Shown here in pieces: positions 34,254-44,238 of a stretch of 64,000 bases of DNA (its first letter is position 1; each line of letters begins with the position of its first letter). Made by a program: the position numbers and the translations under genes. The notes under the pieces are model-generated. The model did no database searches. It had not been told where the DNA came from and saw only the letters and a program-made list of their open reading frames with translations. The stretch is from Ruegeria sp. R14_0 (GTDB lineage Bacteria; Pseudomonadota; Alphaproteobacteria; Rhodobacterales; Rhodobacteraceae), in the NCBI RefSeq assembly GCF_017743975.1, contig NZ_JAGHRC010000004.1:248001-312000 (forward strand), read 5' to 3'.

Positions 34254-35981
34254 TTATAAAACATGCCATTCGGCCCCGCCCTTGTTGCCGGTTTTCGGAA
34301 TGGAAGGAACGTCGTCTTTGTCGCGACGCGCGCTGTGTTCCGCCGCGATCTTGTCGAACTCTTCCAGGAAGGCCGTGAACACCTTTTTCAGACCATCTGC
34401 GTCTTGAGGAAGGTCTTCGCCAACTGTGATCTCGCGCCACATGGCCGCAGCACTCAGGCTCGATCCTGCGTCAACGCTCAACAACTCTTCCAGAGACTCA
34501 GGCGCAGTTTCGTCCTCGGACTCCTTGCCGCCCGGCATCGCAACAACCTGCGTTTCGATCAGCCCATTGGTTTCCGGCTCGGGTTCAAACTCATCCTCAA
34601 CGCCACCTGATTGTTTCGCAAGCAATGCAGCGATGGACGAAACAGATACATCCGCACTTTGTGTTTCTGCTTCGAGGTTGTCGGTTTCCGCCTGTTCCGG
34701 CGTATCGGCCAGTTTGTCCCCAAGCGAAGCCATAACGGGATCTTCGTCCTGAGTGTCGCCGTTTGGCGGCGTACCTTCTGCCTCAGCCTCCAGCTCTGGG
34801 CTTTCGCCGTTCTCAATCTCTTCGTCCTCAAGATCTTCTTCATCCAGATCAAGAAACGCGTTCTGCTCTGACGGAATCTCGGTCACGTCAGCAAGGTTCA
34901 GAGGCTGGCTCGGCGTTTCCTTGAAGAACGAGCGCAGTTCATCTTCTGCAACCTCGGGATTGTTTTCTTCTTCGAGCGCGGTCATTTCGGCCCGCATCCG
35001 CTCTGCCTCATCCGCGTTGATGCGCGTGGACCGTTCCGTGTCATCCGAACGCGCAACGCGAGATGGTCGAACAGGGAAGCTGGTGACAACATCGTCCGGT
35101 TCATTGTCTGCGGAAACGGGATTGACCAGTTTCAACGGTGCCGGCTGTTCCGAAGCAACAGAGGGTTTTCTTGGACGCAGCGGCTGCACACGCGGCGTTT
35201 CAGCAAGGCTGTTGTCGATCTGATAACGCGCCAGCATATCGGCGCGGTTGTCCATGATCTGTTCGGTGATCTCAAGGAAGCTGTCCACCATCTTGCCGCC
35301 ACCGCTACGGCCCCACAGCTCGGCGTCACCGCTTTTGTCGCGGGCCGTGATCGCATCGCGGGCCGAAAACAGGATCGAGCGGTTGAAGAGGTGCCCGGCC
35401 TCACGGTTGACGCGACGCAGAACCTTCTGGCGATCCTTTGCGCCCAGCGTGTCCGCCCGCGTGATCAGAAGCAACGAGTTGTGCTGCAGGCGTTCCGGCA
35501 AAGCCACCCAGGTTGCCCGTTCGGTTTCACGCCAGGCTTGCGTCGCGTGGGTGCACCACAGCACGCCATTGGCTTGACCAACAGCACGACGCCAGACATC
35601 GGTTGAAATCTTGGGATCCGAGATGCCGGGCGTGTCAATAAGATCGACAGCTTCAAGAATGTCGGATTCAAGGAAAATGCGAACGAATTGGGCGTCGTTG
35701 ACACCGACGGATTCCAACTGATCCAACTCGATGTTTTCGCGCGAGCCATCGTGACGTTGCACGTAAGCGGATTGCTTGCCCCAACTGAACCAGACAGGTG
35801 GCAACTGGGTGGCCGTCACCTGCGTTGGCAGCGTGTGTGACCGCAACAGAAAGTTCATCAGCGTCGATTTGCCTGCACTGAACTCTCCCATAAGCGCAAA
35901 GATGGGCTTGCGGCGGGACCACTGCTCGATGCGTTCCCATGCCTTGGGCGAGACGAAACGGGTTTGTGAGTCTTTTGCCAT
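34254..35981 (-). CDS. Small GTPase-domain protein B with long acidic tail
   Basis: A 575-residue protein. The GTPase domain occupies about the first 260 residues: G1 GEFSAGKST (32-40), G3 DTPGISD (116-122), G4-like TRAD (174-177), plus the WCTHATQAWRETE block (142-154) shared with small GTPase A. From about 300 to 500 it is a low-complexity Glu/Asp-rich tail, followed by a helical end (KKVFTAFLEEFDKIAAEH). The tail resembles the acidic linkers of the FHA protein and the kinase nearby. It starts 8 nt after the large GTPase B gene. No membrane helix is evident. Confidence 0.82.
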   Translation of the reverse strand: MAKDSQTRFVSPKAWERIEQWSRRKPIFALMGEFSAGKSTLMNFLLRSHTLPTQVTATQLPPVWFSWGKQSAYVQRHDGSRENIELDQLESVGVNDAQFVRIFLESDILEAVDLIDTPGISDPKISTDVWRRAVGQANGVLWCTHATQAWRETERATWVALPERLQHNSLLLITRADTLGAKDRQKVLRRVNREAGHLFNRSILFSARDAITARDKSGDAELWGRSGGGKMVDSFLEITEQIMDNRADMLARYQIDNSLAETPRVQPLRPRKPSVASEQPAPLKLVNPVSADNEPDDVVTSFPVRPSRVARSDDTERSTRINADEAERMRAEMTALEEENNPEVAEDELRSFFKETPSQPLNLADVTEIPSEQNAFLDLDEEDLEDEEIENGESPELEAEAEGTPPNGDTQDEDPVMASLGDKLADTPEQAETDNLEAETQSADVSVSSIAALLAKQSGGVEDEFEPEPETNGLIETQVVAMPGGKESEDETAPESLEELLSVDAGSSLSAAAMWREITVGEDLPQDADGLKKVFTAFLEEFDKIAAEHSARRDKDDVPSIPKTGNKGGAEWHVL

Positions 35982-35989
35982 ATCGCTAC

Positions 35990-38002
35990 TTATGCTGCCT
36001 CGTTACTAAGATCTTTCAGGATGTCGCCCAGAATGTCGTCTCGCGATTTCTGGGGCGTCAGTCCCGCCATCAGAGCCGCGTTGCGACTGGGATCATTCTC
36101 GGCCGATGCTGAAATGCTCAGCAACGTCTCCTTCTGCTCACGCAGGAAATCCGACAGGACGGCGCGTACGTTTTCCAACACCGCAGCAACCTGATTTTCT
36201 TCGATGTCCTTGGTGATCGAATTTGCCTCGGAGGCGATCAGGCGAGTGTAGTCGGCCGCGTAGGCTTCGAACCCTTTGCGGCGCTGCCACCACCTGCGCC
36301 ACCACGTGCTTTGCAAGTCCAATGCGATCGTGCGTCCGATGCCAAGTGGCGGTGGAACGCGAGGTACGATTGGCGCTTCGATGCTGAACTCACCCAAGTG
36401 ATTGCCCAGGATTTTCTGGTACAGCGCCTCAATATCGGCTGCGGCGGCACCGTACAGTGCGCCCGCCTCTTTACGCATGGACCGCGCAAAGCTGAAATAG
36501 GCCGCTTTCTGCAATGTCCGCAGACCTGCAGGGTCATACTGCCACGTGCCCTGTTCGCCATTCACCTCAAGGTGCGCGATCAGCGAATCTGTCGCGCGTT
36601 TGACAAAATTGGTTTCTGCTGAATTCAACCGCTCGAGCACCTTGGCACGTAACGAGGCCGTCAGTTCAGCCGCCTTCTTGTCATACTGATCTGTGATCTT
36701 CGCGACCGCTTCTTCGGGCGAAACTCCGTCCAGATCACGGGCCAGACCTTCGGAACCCGAGAGGTTCTTGGCAACCGCAGTGGCGCGTATCTGGCTGGCG
36801 ATGTTGCGGGCGCGATGACGCACACGATCCAACAGACGATTGCCCGCGCCTTCGGCGATGCGTTCGTTCATGGCCAACAAAAGGTCGGGCAGGCCCGACA
36901 ACGCCCAGATTTTATCAAGCGAGGGTGCCTGATCACCGAATCCGGCGGCTAGGTAGAAGGTGTTCAGCGCCTCGCGGGATTCATCCGTCAGAATCTCGGG
37001 ATTGCCCGTCAACGCTGCCTCGGCCCAGAGCGCGCTGCCAAATACAACGCTGGTGTTCACGTCGATGTTGTTTTGCTTCAACGTGTCCTGAATACGGTCG
37101 CGGATTTCCGGGACCTGGTTCACTGGATCGGCAAGCTCGTCGATCCGGTTTACGAACAGTATGATCTGCCGGTTTTCGAACTGCGCGATAATCCGCATCA
37201 GCGCCATATCCATGGTCGTCAGCGCCTGGCTTGCAGCCAGAACAACAACGCAAACCTCAGACCCGCGTAAGCTGCGCAGGGTGATCTGCTCGCGCACCAT
37301 GAAAGTATCGTTCACACCCGGCGTATCGCAGAGTTTTAGCGAAATCGGATATTGCGGAATGTCCATGTACAGTTCCGCCGACTTGGTTACATCGGCAAAC
37401 CGCCCAGTTTTGGGGTTGATGTCCGGATCATCCTCATCCCCCAGGCAGACATAGCGCTGGATCAGTTCTTCGTCGAAATAGTCGTATTGGTGGCTTTGGC
37501 CCAGAATCAGATCAAAATGCTGGCCCAAGCGCGCCTCGGATTTCGCCTTCATCTCACCGATCTGACGGCGGATATCCTCCATCTCGTCATCCGCGCCTGC
37601 ACGGTTGGCCAGTTCGCCCAAGCGGCCGCCACCGACCATAAGATTGTCCCATTCTTCTTGCTCGAAGAAGGTGAACTTGGCCCGCTTATCGCCTTCGGTC
37701 CGGGTGTTGATGTTCAGCGTGGTCACCACTGAGGTCCACGGGTTCACGTCAGACGGCAGCAGGGCAGGGCGCCCAGCCAGAATGTTCACGATCGAGGACT
37801 TGCCAGCCTTGACCTGCCCAACCATCGTAACGCTGGCTGTAAAGTTTTCCATCCGAGTCTTGAGCGTGGCAAGACGGGCGGTTGATCGCGCATCCGCCAC
37901 CTCTGTCAATTGATCGATCTGTGTTGTCAGCGCCGTCATTGCCGACGTCATGGGCGTCAGTGCCTCATTGCCAACTGACAGAAGATGGTCGTTGCGCGCC
38001 AT
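35990..38002 (-). CDS. Large dynamin-like GTPase B
   Basis: A 670-residue dynamin-superfamily protein with G1 GQVKAGKS (62-69), NPWTSVVT as G2 region, G3 DTPGVND (226-232) and G4 NRID (285-288). It shares LPSDVNPWT, DTPGVND and NR(V/I)DEL with large GTPase A, so the two are paralogues. Around residues 566-575 (nt 36274-36310) there is a striking Trp/Arg cluster, WWRRWWQRRK, well placed to act as a membrane-binding paddle. A GGAGG site precedes the ATG, which lies 2 nt after the stop of the small upstream gene. It is paired with small GTPase B. Confidence 0.87.
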   Translation of the reverse strand: MARNDHLLSVGNEALTPMTSAMTALTTQIDQLTEVADARSTARLATLKTRMENFTASVTMVGQVKAGKSSIVNILAGRPALLPSDVNPWTSVVTTLNINTRTEGDKRAKFTFFEQEEWDNLMVGGGRLGELANRAGADDEMEDIRRQIGEMKAKSEARLGQHFDLILGQSHQYDYFDEELIQRYVCLGDEDDPDINPKTGRFADVTKSAELYMDIPQYPISLKLCDTPGVNDTFMVREQITLRSLRGSEVCVVVLAASQALTTMDMALMRIIAQFENRQIILFVNRIDELADPVNQVPEIRDRIQDTLKQNNIDVNTSVVFGSALWAEAALTGNPEILTDESREALNTFYLAAGFGDQAPSLDKIWALSGLPDLLLAMNERIAEGAGNRLLDRVRHRARNIASQIRATAVAKNLSGSEGLARDLDGVSPEEAVAKITDQYDKKAAELTASLRAKVLERLNSAETNFVKRATDSLIAHLEVNGEQGTWQYDPAGLRTLQKAAYFSFARSMRKEAGALYGAAAADIEALYQKILGNHLGEFSIEAPIVPRVPPPLGIGRTIALDLQSTWWRRWWQRRKGFEAYAADYTRLIASEANSITKDIEENQVAAVLENVRAVLSDFLREQKETLLSISASAENDPSRNAALMAGLTPQKSRDDILGDILKDLSNEAA

Positions 38003-38004
38003 GT

Positions 38005-38409
38005 TCAGCCTCCGGTTCCTGTGGCGGCCAACTGTTCAGCTGGCGTGCTGGTCAACGAGTCGATGCGTGCGATCAGGTTCAATGCGTTGCCCAGGATGGC
38101 CGCTTCGGCACCCGGCGTCATCGACTCATAGGCGTTGCAATCGGCCAGAACTTCGATCGAGCGGAAGCGCTCACTGTTCTCTAGGCATGCTACCCGGCGG
38201 CCAGTCGGGAACCCTTCGGATTTGGTTTCCGGCAGGGGCATCCGCGCGTTGGCCAACAGGTATTGTCGCCCGGAATGCGTGCGCAGCGAGACACCAAAGC
38301 CGGTGTTCGGATGATTTCGGTTCAGGGTTTTGAGTTCACCAAGAAAACTTTCGCGCGCAAGGCCAACGGCTTCTTGCTCGGCAGCAGCGGAGTTCATCAT
38401 ATTGGTCAC
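38005..38409 (-). CDS. Unrecognised small protein, first gene of the GTPase operon
   Basis: A 134-residue soluble protein of unknown family, with a short helical N-terminus, a strand-rich middle (GFGVSLRTHSGRQYLLANARM) and a helical end. I take the GTG at 38409 because AAGGG lies 8 nt upstream; ATG codons at 38400 and 38397 are alternatives with poor spacing. Two bases separate it from large GTPase B, so co-translation is likely. Codon use matches its neighbours, which supports a real gene. Confidence 0.75.
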   Translation of the reverse strand: MTNMMNSAAAEQEAVGLARESFLGELKTLNRNHPNTGFGVSLRTHSGRQYLLANARMPLPETKSEGFPTGRRVACLENSERFRSIEVLADCNAYESMTPGAEAAILGNALNLIARIDSLTSTPAEQLAATGTGG

Positions 38410-39173
38410 GGTTCAGACCCTTGTGCTGGAGTTGAGCTGGAACACTCGTACAACGCCCTTAGGCAAAAAGACTCATTAACTCCTACCCGACCAAGCATGA
38501 CGTCTAAGGCGGTCTTATTTTGACGCGAATAAGATATTTTGGCGTTTGAATTGTGGCGCAATTGTGTTTGGCGCCAGTAATCGCCGCGCAACTTTTAGGG
38601 GAGTTTCTCTGCTGAGATCGGCTTTGAATATCCTACTCAAAACTCTGACTTAGTTGCGACTGGTCGACAAGCAGCACGCTTGCTTATCTGCGTCTGATGT
38701 TAACAATTATTTGTTATTTCATAGAAAACTAGGATGTATGAATCGCAGCAACGCACTCCAACGGTATCAGATTTCCAGAACTCTCGCACCTGAAACTTTG
38801 ATCAAATCAGGCGCCCAAGCGTCACGCTTCCGCGCAATCAATAAGGGGTACTCAACGTAAGCGAGTTTAAAATTGATGGATAATCCGGTGTAAATGTATC
38901 TTTTTCGTCAACAATAATGGTGGTGATATCAAGTCGATTAAAGGGCCAGTTTTCCGCAATTTCCAACTACTGCGGCACAGCTGTATGAATACATGACCCG
39001 CGATCTGGATTGGAAAACCGACTTGAAGAGCATCTTCAGTCTGCTGCGCCTGGCCCCAAACTTCTACTGCCGTTACGTAATCAATAATCTTGAGTGCAAC
39101 GCTATTTTACCTCTCGCACTCCACCTCAACCTTTGCTATTCAGCGCGTCATTCTGGCACCGCGTGTCAGGGTT
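38410..39173. other. Gene-poor AT-rich region upstream of the GTPase operon
   Basis: About 760 bp with lower GC than its flanks, and only short open frames that lack coding character. It should contain the promoter of the GTPase operon on the minus strand and that of the tRNA on the plus strand. I see no RNA family, repeat or mobile-element remnant that I can name. Confidence 0.5.
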
Positions 39174-39258
39174 GCGGGTGTGGCGAAATTGGTAGACGCA
39201 CCAGATTTAGGTTCTGGCGCCGTAAGGCGTGGGGGTTCAAGTCCCTCCACCCGCACCA
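39174..39258 (+). tRNA. tRNA-Leu (anticodon UAG)
   Basis: An 85-nt class II tRNA with a 7-bp acceptor stem (GCGGGTG/CACCCGC), a D-arm, an anticodon stem CCAGA/TCTGG with TAG in the loop, a variable arm (GGCGCCGTAAGGCGT), a T-arm with GGTTCAAGTCC and an encoded CCA end. It reads CUA-type leucine codons. No integrase gene adjoins it. Confidence 0.97.
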
Positions 39259-39771
39259 CCTTAGAATCTGATGCCGTGTGGAAGCCTAAAGCCTTGAAGG
39301 GTAAGTTGGTTTCTCTGGTTCGAAGACCCCTCTCCCTGTTAACAACCAATGGCTTGTTATAAGCGAGCCTCAATACAGTTTTTTTGAACGCAAGGTCACC
39401 TTTTCTCTATATCTCTTAAGGGTTTGAAAGAGATTTCATTGCGTGTTCAAACAGTTCTTCGAACGAGGGCTGAGGCTTTCCGAATTGTAATGCCTCGTCA
39501 TCGCAGAGAGCCGTTTCCTGTTCGAGTTACAACGGCTCTCATGCGGTTTCCAGCCCAAGCAAATGACTCCGGAAGAGCTGGAGCAGGGCGCAGACGCCTT
39601 TGATCGCAGGTGCTTTTCCACCGGCTGCTGCCTATCCCGTGCCGTGCGCCAGATTGGCGGCTTTGGGCTTTCCACTGCGATGCAGATTCAATCCTGAACA
39701 CGGGGCAGATTTGGGATGGCCCAATATAGCGGCAAAAGGGGGTAACCCCTGTTACCGTCTTGCTCATGGGA
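39259..39771. other. Non-coding region between tRNA-Leu and fadJ
   Basis: About 510 bp without a convincing gene. Short open frames on both strands lack recognisable similarity. A 6-bp GGTAAC/GTTACC stem at 39741-39756 with CCCTTTT following on the minus strand may be a weak terminator for the fadJ transcript. Confidence 0.45.
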
Positions 39772-41913
39772 TCAGTGGAATTCCAACTGCTTTGCCGCAT
39801 GGTTTCTCAGAATGTCTGGCGGGTCAAAGCGGTTGCCGTACTGTTCGGCGAGTTCGTCGCAACGTTCAACAAAACGGCTCAGGCCATACGTGTTGACGAA
39901 CTGGATGTAGCCACCGGTATGAACCGGAGCGCCAATACCAAGGATCGACCCAACATTGCCATCGGCAACCGAACGCAAAACGCCCTCTTCCAGACAGCGC
40001 AGGGTTTCCAGAATTGCCCGAAACATGATGCGATCCTGAATGTCCTGATCGGGCAGAACGTCGTCCTCTTTGCGCCACGCTGCCAAACCGGGCCAGATTT
40101 CTTTGCCTCCGGCTGAGTAATCATAGAATCCTTTGCCGGTTGCGCGGCCCTTGCGGTCATGGCCGGTAACCAACTCGGCAATCATTTTTCGAGCCTCGGG
40201 AGTGGCTTCATCCGCCGGGTCCACAAGGCCCATGGCAATTTGAGTTGTGTAAATATCATGGATCAGTTTCAACTGGACTTCGTCCAGCAGGGACAACATT
40301 CCGGTCGGCATACCCGTGAGGCGTGACAGATTATCCACCCGTACGGGGTCTTGTCCCTCTGCGACCAGTTGCACAGCCTCCAGTATCTTGGTTCCGATGG
40401 TGCGAGACGTGTAGAACCCGGTTTGGTCGCCCACAATGATCGGTGTCTTTTTGATCTGGCGCGCAAAGTCAAAGGCGCGTGCAAGGGTCTCGTTCGAGGT
40501 TTTCTCGCCCGCGATGATTTCAAGCAAAGGCATCTTATCTACGGGCGAGAAGAAATGCAGGCCGACGAAGTTATCCGGTTTTGACGAGCCCTCGGCCAGG
40601 CGCGTGATCGGCAGAGTCGACGTATTCGAACCCCAAAATCCATCCTCGGCCAATAAGTCTTCGTGCTCGCCCAGTACCGCGTTCTTGACATCGATACGTT
40701 CGAATACGGCTTCGATGATCAGATCGCATCCTTTGATGTCCTCGGCCTTGTCGGTCGGTGTAATCAGGGCCAGAACTGCGTCGCGTTCTTCAGCGGTCAT
40801 TCGACCTTTGTCGACGCGCTTGCTCAACAGCTTCTCGGAATAGGCTTTTCCACCTTGTGCCGCCTCAAGTGTCATGTCCTTCAGAACCACCGGAATCCCC
40901 GCCATCGCAGCCGAGTAGGCGATACCTTGACCCATCATCCCCGCGCCCAGAATGCCCAGACGCTGTACTTTCGAGCGTGGAATGTCCTTGGGACGCGAGG
41001 CGCCGCCATTCACCTTGTTCATGCCGAAGAACAAGGTCTCGATCATATTCTTGGTCGATGGCATGGGGGCCAGTGACGCGAAACGGCGACTTTCGTAACG
41101 CTGGGCTGTATCGAAATCGACGCGACCGGCGGCTTCGGTCATGATGTCCAGAATGCGTGCGGGTCCGGGCTGCAATCCCCTGGTCTTTTTGAACAACATC
41201 GCAGCCACACCGGCAATCCGAGGCGCGTTCTTGGGTGAAGCCGATGGGCCGCCGGGGATTTTGTAGCCTTTGACATCCCAAGGCTGCGTCACAGCAGCGG
41301 AATTGCCCTGAACCGATACGATGTACTCTTTTGCGCGATCCAAAAGCTGGTCAGGGGCCACAACCTCATGCACCAACCCTGCAGCCAACGCCTTTGTGGG
41401 TGAGACTTGGCGGCCTTCCAGAAGGAAAGGCATTGCCGCCTCCAAACCCAGCAACCATGTCAGGCGCACCGTACCGCCACCGCCGGGCAAAAGGCCGAGT
41501 GTCACCTCGGGCAGGCCGATCTTGGATTTTGGGTTTTCGGCGGCGATGCGATAATTGCACGCCAGGCACAACTCGTATCCACCGCCAAGCGCCGCGCCGT
41601 TGATCGCGGCCACAACCGGGACCGGCAGCTTTTCCATCCGCCGCATGACAGCTTTGGTGCCTTCGACGCTTTCAAAGAGCGCCTCGACGCCGTCCGGGGT
41701 GACCGATTTAAGCATATTCAGGTCGCCGCCCGCAAAGAAGGTTTCCTTTGCCGAAGTCCAGATGACCCCTTTCAGGCCATCTTCAGTTTCGATCCGGTCC
41801 ATCGTGTCACGGAACAAGGGCAGAAAGGCGCTGTTCATCGCATTAACCGGGCCTTCCATATCCATGGTGACGGTCACGATGCCATTGGCGTCTTTTTCGT
41901 ATGCAAATGCCAT
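39772..41913 (-). CDS. fadJ: Fused enoyl-CoA hydratase/3-hydroxyacyl-CoA dehydrogenase
   Basis: A 713-residue trifunctional-type alpha subunit. The N-terminal crotonase domain (about 1-200) has oxyanion-hole segments [10 protein letters not shown] and [12 protein letters not shown]. The dehydrogenase domain has the NAD-binding motif [11 protein letters not shown] near residue 310 and the [13 protein letters not shown] active-site segment, followed by the C-terminal dimer domain. It hydrates enoyl-CoA and oxidises the resulting 3-hydroxyacyl-CoA in fatty-acid beta-oxidation. It lies 15 nt downstream of the thiolase gene, and the two proteins probably form one complex. Confidence 0.94.
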   Translation of the reverse strand: MAFAYEKDANGIVTVTMDMEGPVNAMNSAFLPLFRDTMDRIETEDGLKGVIWTSAKETFFAGGDLNMLKSVTPDGVEALFESVEGTKAVMRRMEKLPVPVVAAINGAALGGGYELCLACNYRIAAENPKSKIGLPEVTLGLLPGGGGTVRLTWLLGLEAAMPFLLEGRQVSPTKALAAGLVHEVVAPDQLLDRAKEYIVSVQGNSAAVTQPWDVKGYKIPGGPSASPKNAPRIAGVAAMLFKKTRGLQPGPARILDIMTEAAGRVDFDTAQRYESRRFASLAPMPSTKNMIETLFFGMNKVNGGASRPKDIPRSKVQRLGILGAGMMGQGIAYSAAMAGIPVVLKDMTLEAAQGGKAYSEKLLSKRVDKGRMTAEERDAVLALITPTDKAEDIKGCDLIIEAVFERIDVKNAVLGEHEDLLAEDGFWGSNTSTLPITRLAEGSSKPDNFVGLHFFSPVDKMPLLEIIAGEKTSNETLARAFDFARQIKKTPIIVGDQTGFYTSRTIGTKILEAVQLVAEGQDPVRVDNLSRLTGMPTGMLSLLDEVQLKLIHDIYTTQIAMGLVDPADEATPEARKMIAELVTGHDRKGRATGKGFYDYSAGGKEIWPGLAAWRKEDDVLPDQDIQDRIMFRAILETLRCLEEGVLRSVADGNVGSILGIGAPVHTGGYIQFVNTYGLSRFVERCDELAEQYGNRFDPPDILRNHAAKQLEFH

Positions 41914-41928
41914 ATGTCAGATCCTTCC

Positions 41929-43137
41929 TTACACGCGCTCGATCAGGGTCGAGATGCCCATCCCGCCGCCGACGCACAGCGATAGCATGGCGCGTTTGGC
42001 ATTGCGCCGTTCCAGTTCATCCAACATGGTCGATACCAGCATTGCCCCGGTTGCACCCAGCGGGTGGCCCATAGCGATAGAGCCGCCGTTGACATTGGTG
42101 ATCTCGTGATCGATGCCCAGATCCTTCATGTACCGCAGGGCGACCGAGGCGAACGCCTCGTTGATTTCCCACAGGTCGATGTCCTCTGCGGTCAATTCGG
42201 CCTTATCCAAACATTTCTTGGCCGCTGGCCCGGGACCCGCCAGCATGATGACCGGATCGGTTGAGATCATCGCCGCCTGCACAATACGCCCGCGCGGCTC
42301 AAGCCCCAGATCCTTGCCTGCCTGCTCCGAGCCGATCAGCACCGCTGCCGATCCATCCACGATGCCAGAAGAGTTTCCCGGCGTGTGAACATGGTTGATG
42401 CGTGCGACTTCGGGGTATTTCGACAGCGCCATGTCGTCAAAACCGTAGGTTCCCATGGCCGCAAAGGATGGATTAAGTGACCCCAATTTCTGCATGTCAG
42501 TGTCCGGCTTGATGAAATCATCGCGTTCGAGGATTGTTAGCCCACCTTCATCCCGGACCGGCACCACAGATCTATCGAACCAACCGCTGTCTCGTGCGTG
42601 CGCCGCGCGGCGTTGGCTTGCCATCGCAAAGGTATCGACATCCTCGCGACTGTAGCCGTCGATTGTCGCAATCAAATCTGCGCCAATACCCTGCGGCACC
42701 GCGCGTTGATCGATGATCATGTCGGGATCCAAATACATGGCGCCACCAGCCGAGCCCATGGGAACACGGCTCATGGACTCCACGCCCCCGGCAACCATCA
42801 GATCTTCCTGACCGGCCACGATCTTGGCCGCGGCCGTGTTCACGGCCTCTAATCCAGACGCGCAGAACCGGTCAATTTGAACGCCGGACACTGCTTCGTC
42901 CCAATGCGCGGCCTGAACCGCAGCTTTTGCAATATCGCTGCCCTGATCACCGATAGGGGATACACATCCCAGCACCACGTCACCGACTCGGCTGGTGTCC
43001 AGGTCGTGACGGCTCTGCATTTCGCGCAGCAGTCCTGCGGCAAGTTGCAATGGCTTGACCTCATGCAGCGTTCCGTTGGCCTTCCCCCTCGAACGCGGGG
43101 TGCGGATGGCATCGTAGATGTAAGCGGCGCTCGCCAT
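41929..43137 (-). CDS. Acetyl-CoA acyltransferase (thiolase)
   Basis: A 402-residue thiolase that cleaves 3-ketoacyl-CoA. The acyl-accepting Cys is in [11 protein letters not shown] (about residue 92). The catalytic His is in [12 protein letters not shown] and the second Cys in SLCVGGGMG. It opens the beta-oxidation operon with fadJ and faces away from an AraC-type regulator gene. Degradative rather than biosynthetic use is inferred from the fadJ partner. Confidence 0.94.
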   Translation of the reverse strand: MASAAYIYDAIRTPRSRGKANGTLHEVKPLQLAAGLLREMQSRHDLDTSRVGDVVLGCVSPIGDQGSDIAKAAVQAAHWDEAVSGVQIDRFCASGLEAVNTAAAKIVAGQEDLMVAGGVESMSRVPMGSAGGAMYLDPDMIIDQRAVPQGIGADLIATIDGYSREDVDTFAMASQRRAAHARDSGWFDRSVVPVRDEGGLTILERDDFIKPDTDMQKLGSLNPSFAAMGTYGFDDMALSKYPEVARINHVHTPGNSSGIVDGSAAVLIGSEQAGKDLGLEPRGRIVQAAMISTDPVIMLAGPGPAAKKCLDKAELTAEDIDLWEINEAFASVALRYMKDLGIDHEITNVNGGSIAMGHPLGATGAMLVSTMLDELERRNAKRAMLSLCVGGGMGISTLIERV

Positions 43138-43236
43138 TTTGGTCCTCCAGCGTCAATTTTGCTTGCCAAAGTGACAGTGCTGGCGGTCGGCAACAATGAT
43201 CTGGAGATACAAAAAAATGGACATTATCTTACATCC

Positions 43237-44232
43237 ATGACTGTAAGCATTCCGGCCGTTTTTGCCGAAAATCTATTGCAAGGTGTGACGCGGCGTGGGG
43301 CTGATCCGGCGGCCATACTGAAACGAGCGGGATTGAGCGCCGCCAACCGTTCGATGACGCACCCAAGTTTTGTAAAACTGGTTCGGACCGTGACTTTGAC
43401 ACTGGATGACGAATTGGGCGGTTTACAGGATCGGCCACAACGCATCGGCAGCACTGCAATACTTGCCGCCCATGCCAGTCATGCCGAGAACCTGGGCGAA
43501 GCCTATCGGCGAACCGTGCAATTTATGGATGTTCTGGACAACTCGTTTCGCTACCGATTCCGCGAAGAAGGCGAGAGCGCCATTTTCGAGATGGAGCGCA
43601 TCCCCGGCCGAGTTGTCCTGAACGAGTTGGCCGTTGAAATGATCATGGTATTGGTCAATCGCATGCTCGGCTGGCTTGCGGGGAACAAAGGGGCCGTAAA
43701 CCGAGCGTGGTTCGACTATGCAAGCCCTAGTCACGCGCCAATCTACCGGGCCATGTTCCTGCAAGCGCCTGTGCGATTTGAACAATCGACCAGCGGGTTG
43801 GCAATCCCGCGTGCCCTGATGAAATTGCCTTTGGTGCGGACCGAAGATCAGGCCATGGCTTATGCACGGCGGACGCCATTGGACGCGTTTCTGCCGATGG
43901 ATGGGACGACCGGCCTTGCGCTAGAAGCCGCGCTAGCCATCGACACGATCCTGACACGGGACGGGCGACTGGCCGATATGGAGGAGATTGGCCGCCTCCT
44001 GAACATGCCCAGCCATCGGCTACGACGCACCCTCAAACGTGAGGGCGTGGATTACTCGGACTTGCGAAAACAGGTCCGGCGGGATCTGGCAGTACGGTTG
44101 CTTACAACAACGGACTTACCCATTGAGGTTGTTGCCTCAAGATGCGGCTTCAGTGAGGCCAGCGCGTTTATTCGTGCCTTCCGCGGATGGACGGGCCTGA
44201 CGCCGCGCACGTATCGGGTCTCGGACCTTTGA
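43237..44232 (+). CDS. AraC-family transcriptional regulator
   Basis: A 331-residue regulator with an N-terminal effector domain of the OruR/ArgR-like AraC group (about 1-190) and a C-terminal double helix-turn-helix (about 230-331, LPIEVVASRCGFSEASAFIRAF). I start it at ATG 43237 (MTVSIP). The same frame is open back to 42877, but that part lies antisense in the thiolase gene and has no protein character. It is divergent from the thiolase-fadJ operon across 99 bp and is the likely controller, perhaps sensing an acyl-CoA or fatty acid. It converges with the acyl-CoA dehydrogenase gene with a 6-bp gap and no visible terminator. Confidence 0.88.
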   Translation: MTVSIPAVFAENLLQGVTRRGADPAAILKRAGLSAANRSMTHPSFVKLVRTVTLTLDDELGGLQDRPQRIGSTAILAAHASHAENLGEAYRRTVQFMDVLDNSFRYRFREEGESAIFEMERIPGRVVLNELAVEMIMVLVNRMLGWLAGNKGAVNRAWFDYASPSHAPIYRAMFLQAPVRFEQSTSGLAIPRALMKLPLVRTEDQAMAYARRTPLDAFLPMDGTTGLALEAALAIDTILTRDGRLADMEEIGRLLNMPSHRLRRTLKREGVDYSDLRKQVRRDLAVRLLTTTDLPIEVVASRCGFSEASAFIRAFRGWTGLTPRTYRVSDL

Positions 44233-44238
44233 ATCGAC

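Noticed and set aside
29558..38002. Housekeeping GTPases such as Era, Der or MnmE
   Set aside because: Length, long insert between G2 and G3, helical C-terminus and clustering fit dynamin-like proteins, and the housekeeping families' extra domains are absent.
39436..39800. Small minus-strand open frames next to tRNA-Leu as an integrase or transposase remnant
   Set aside because: Translations show no recombinase motif and no coding bias.
42877..43236. N-terminal extension of the AraC-family gene
   Set aside because: This part lies antisense in the thiolase gene and does not look like protein; the regulator fits a start at 43237.
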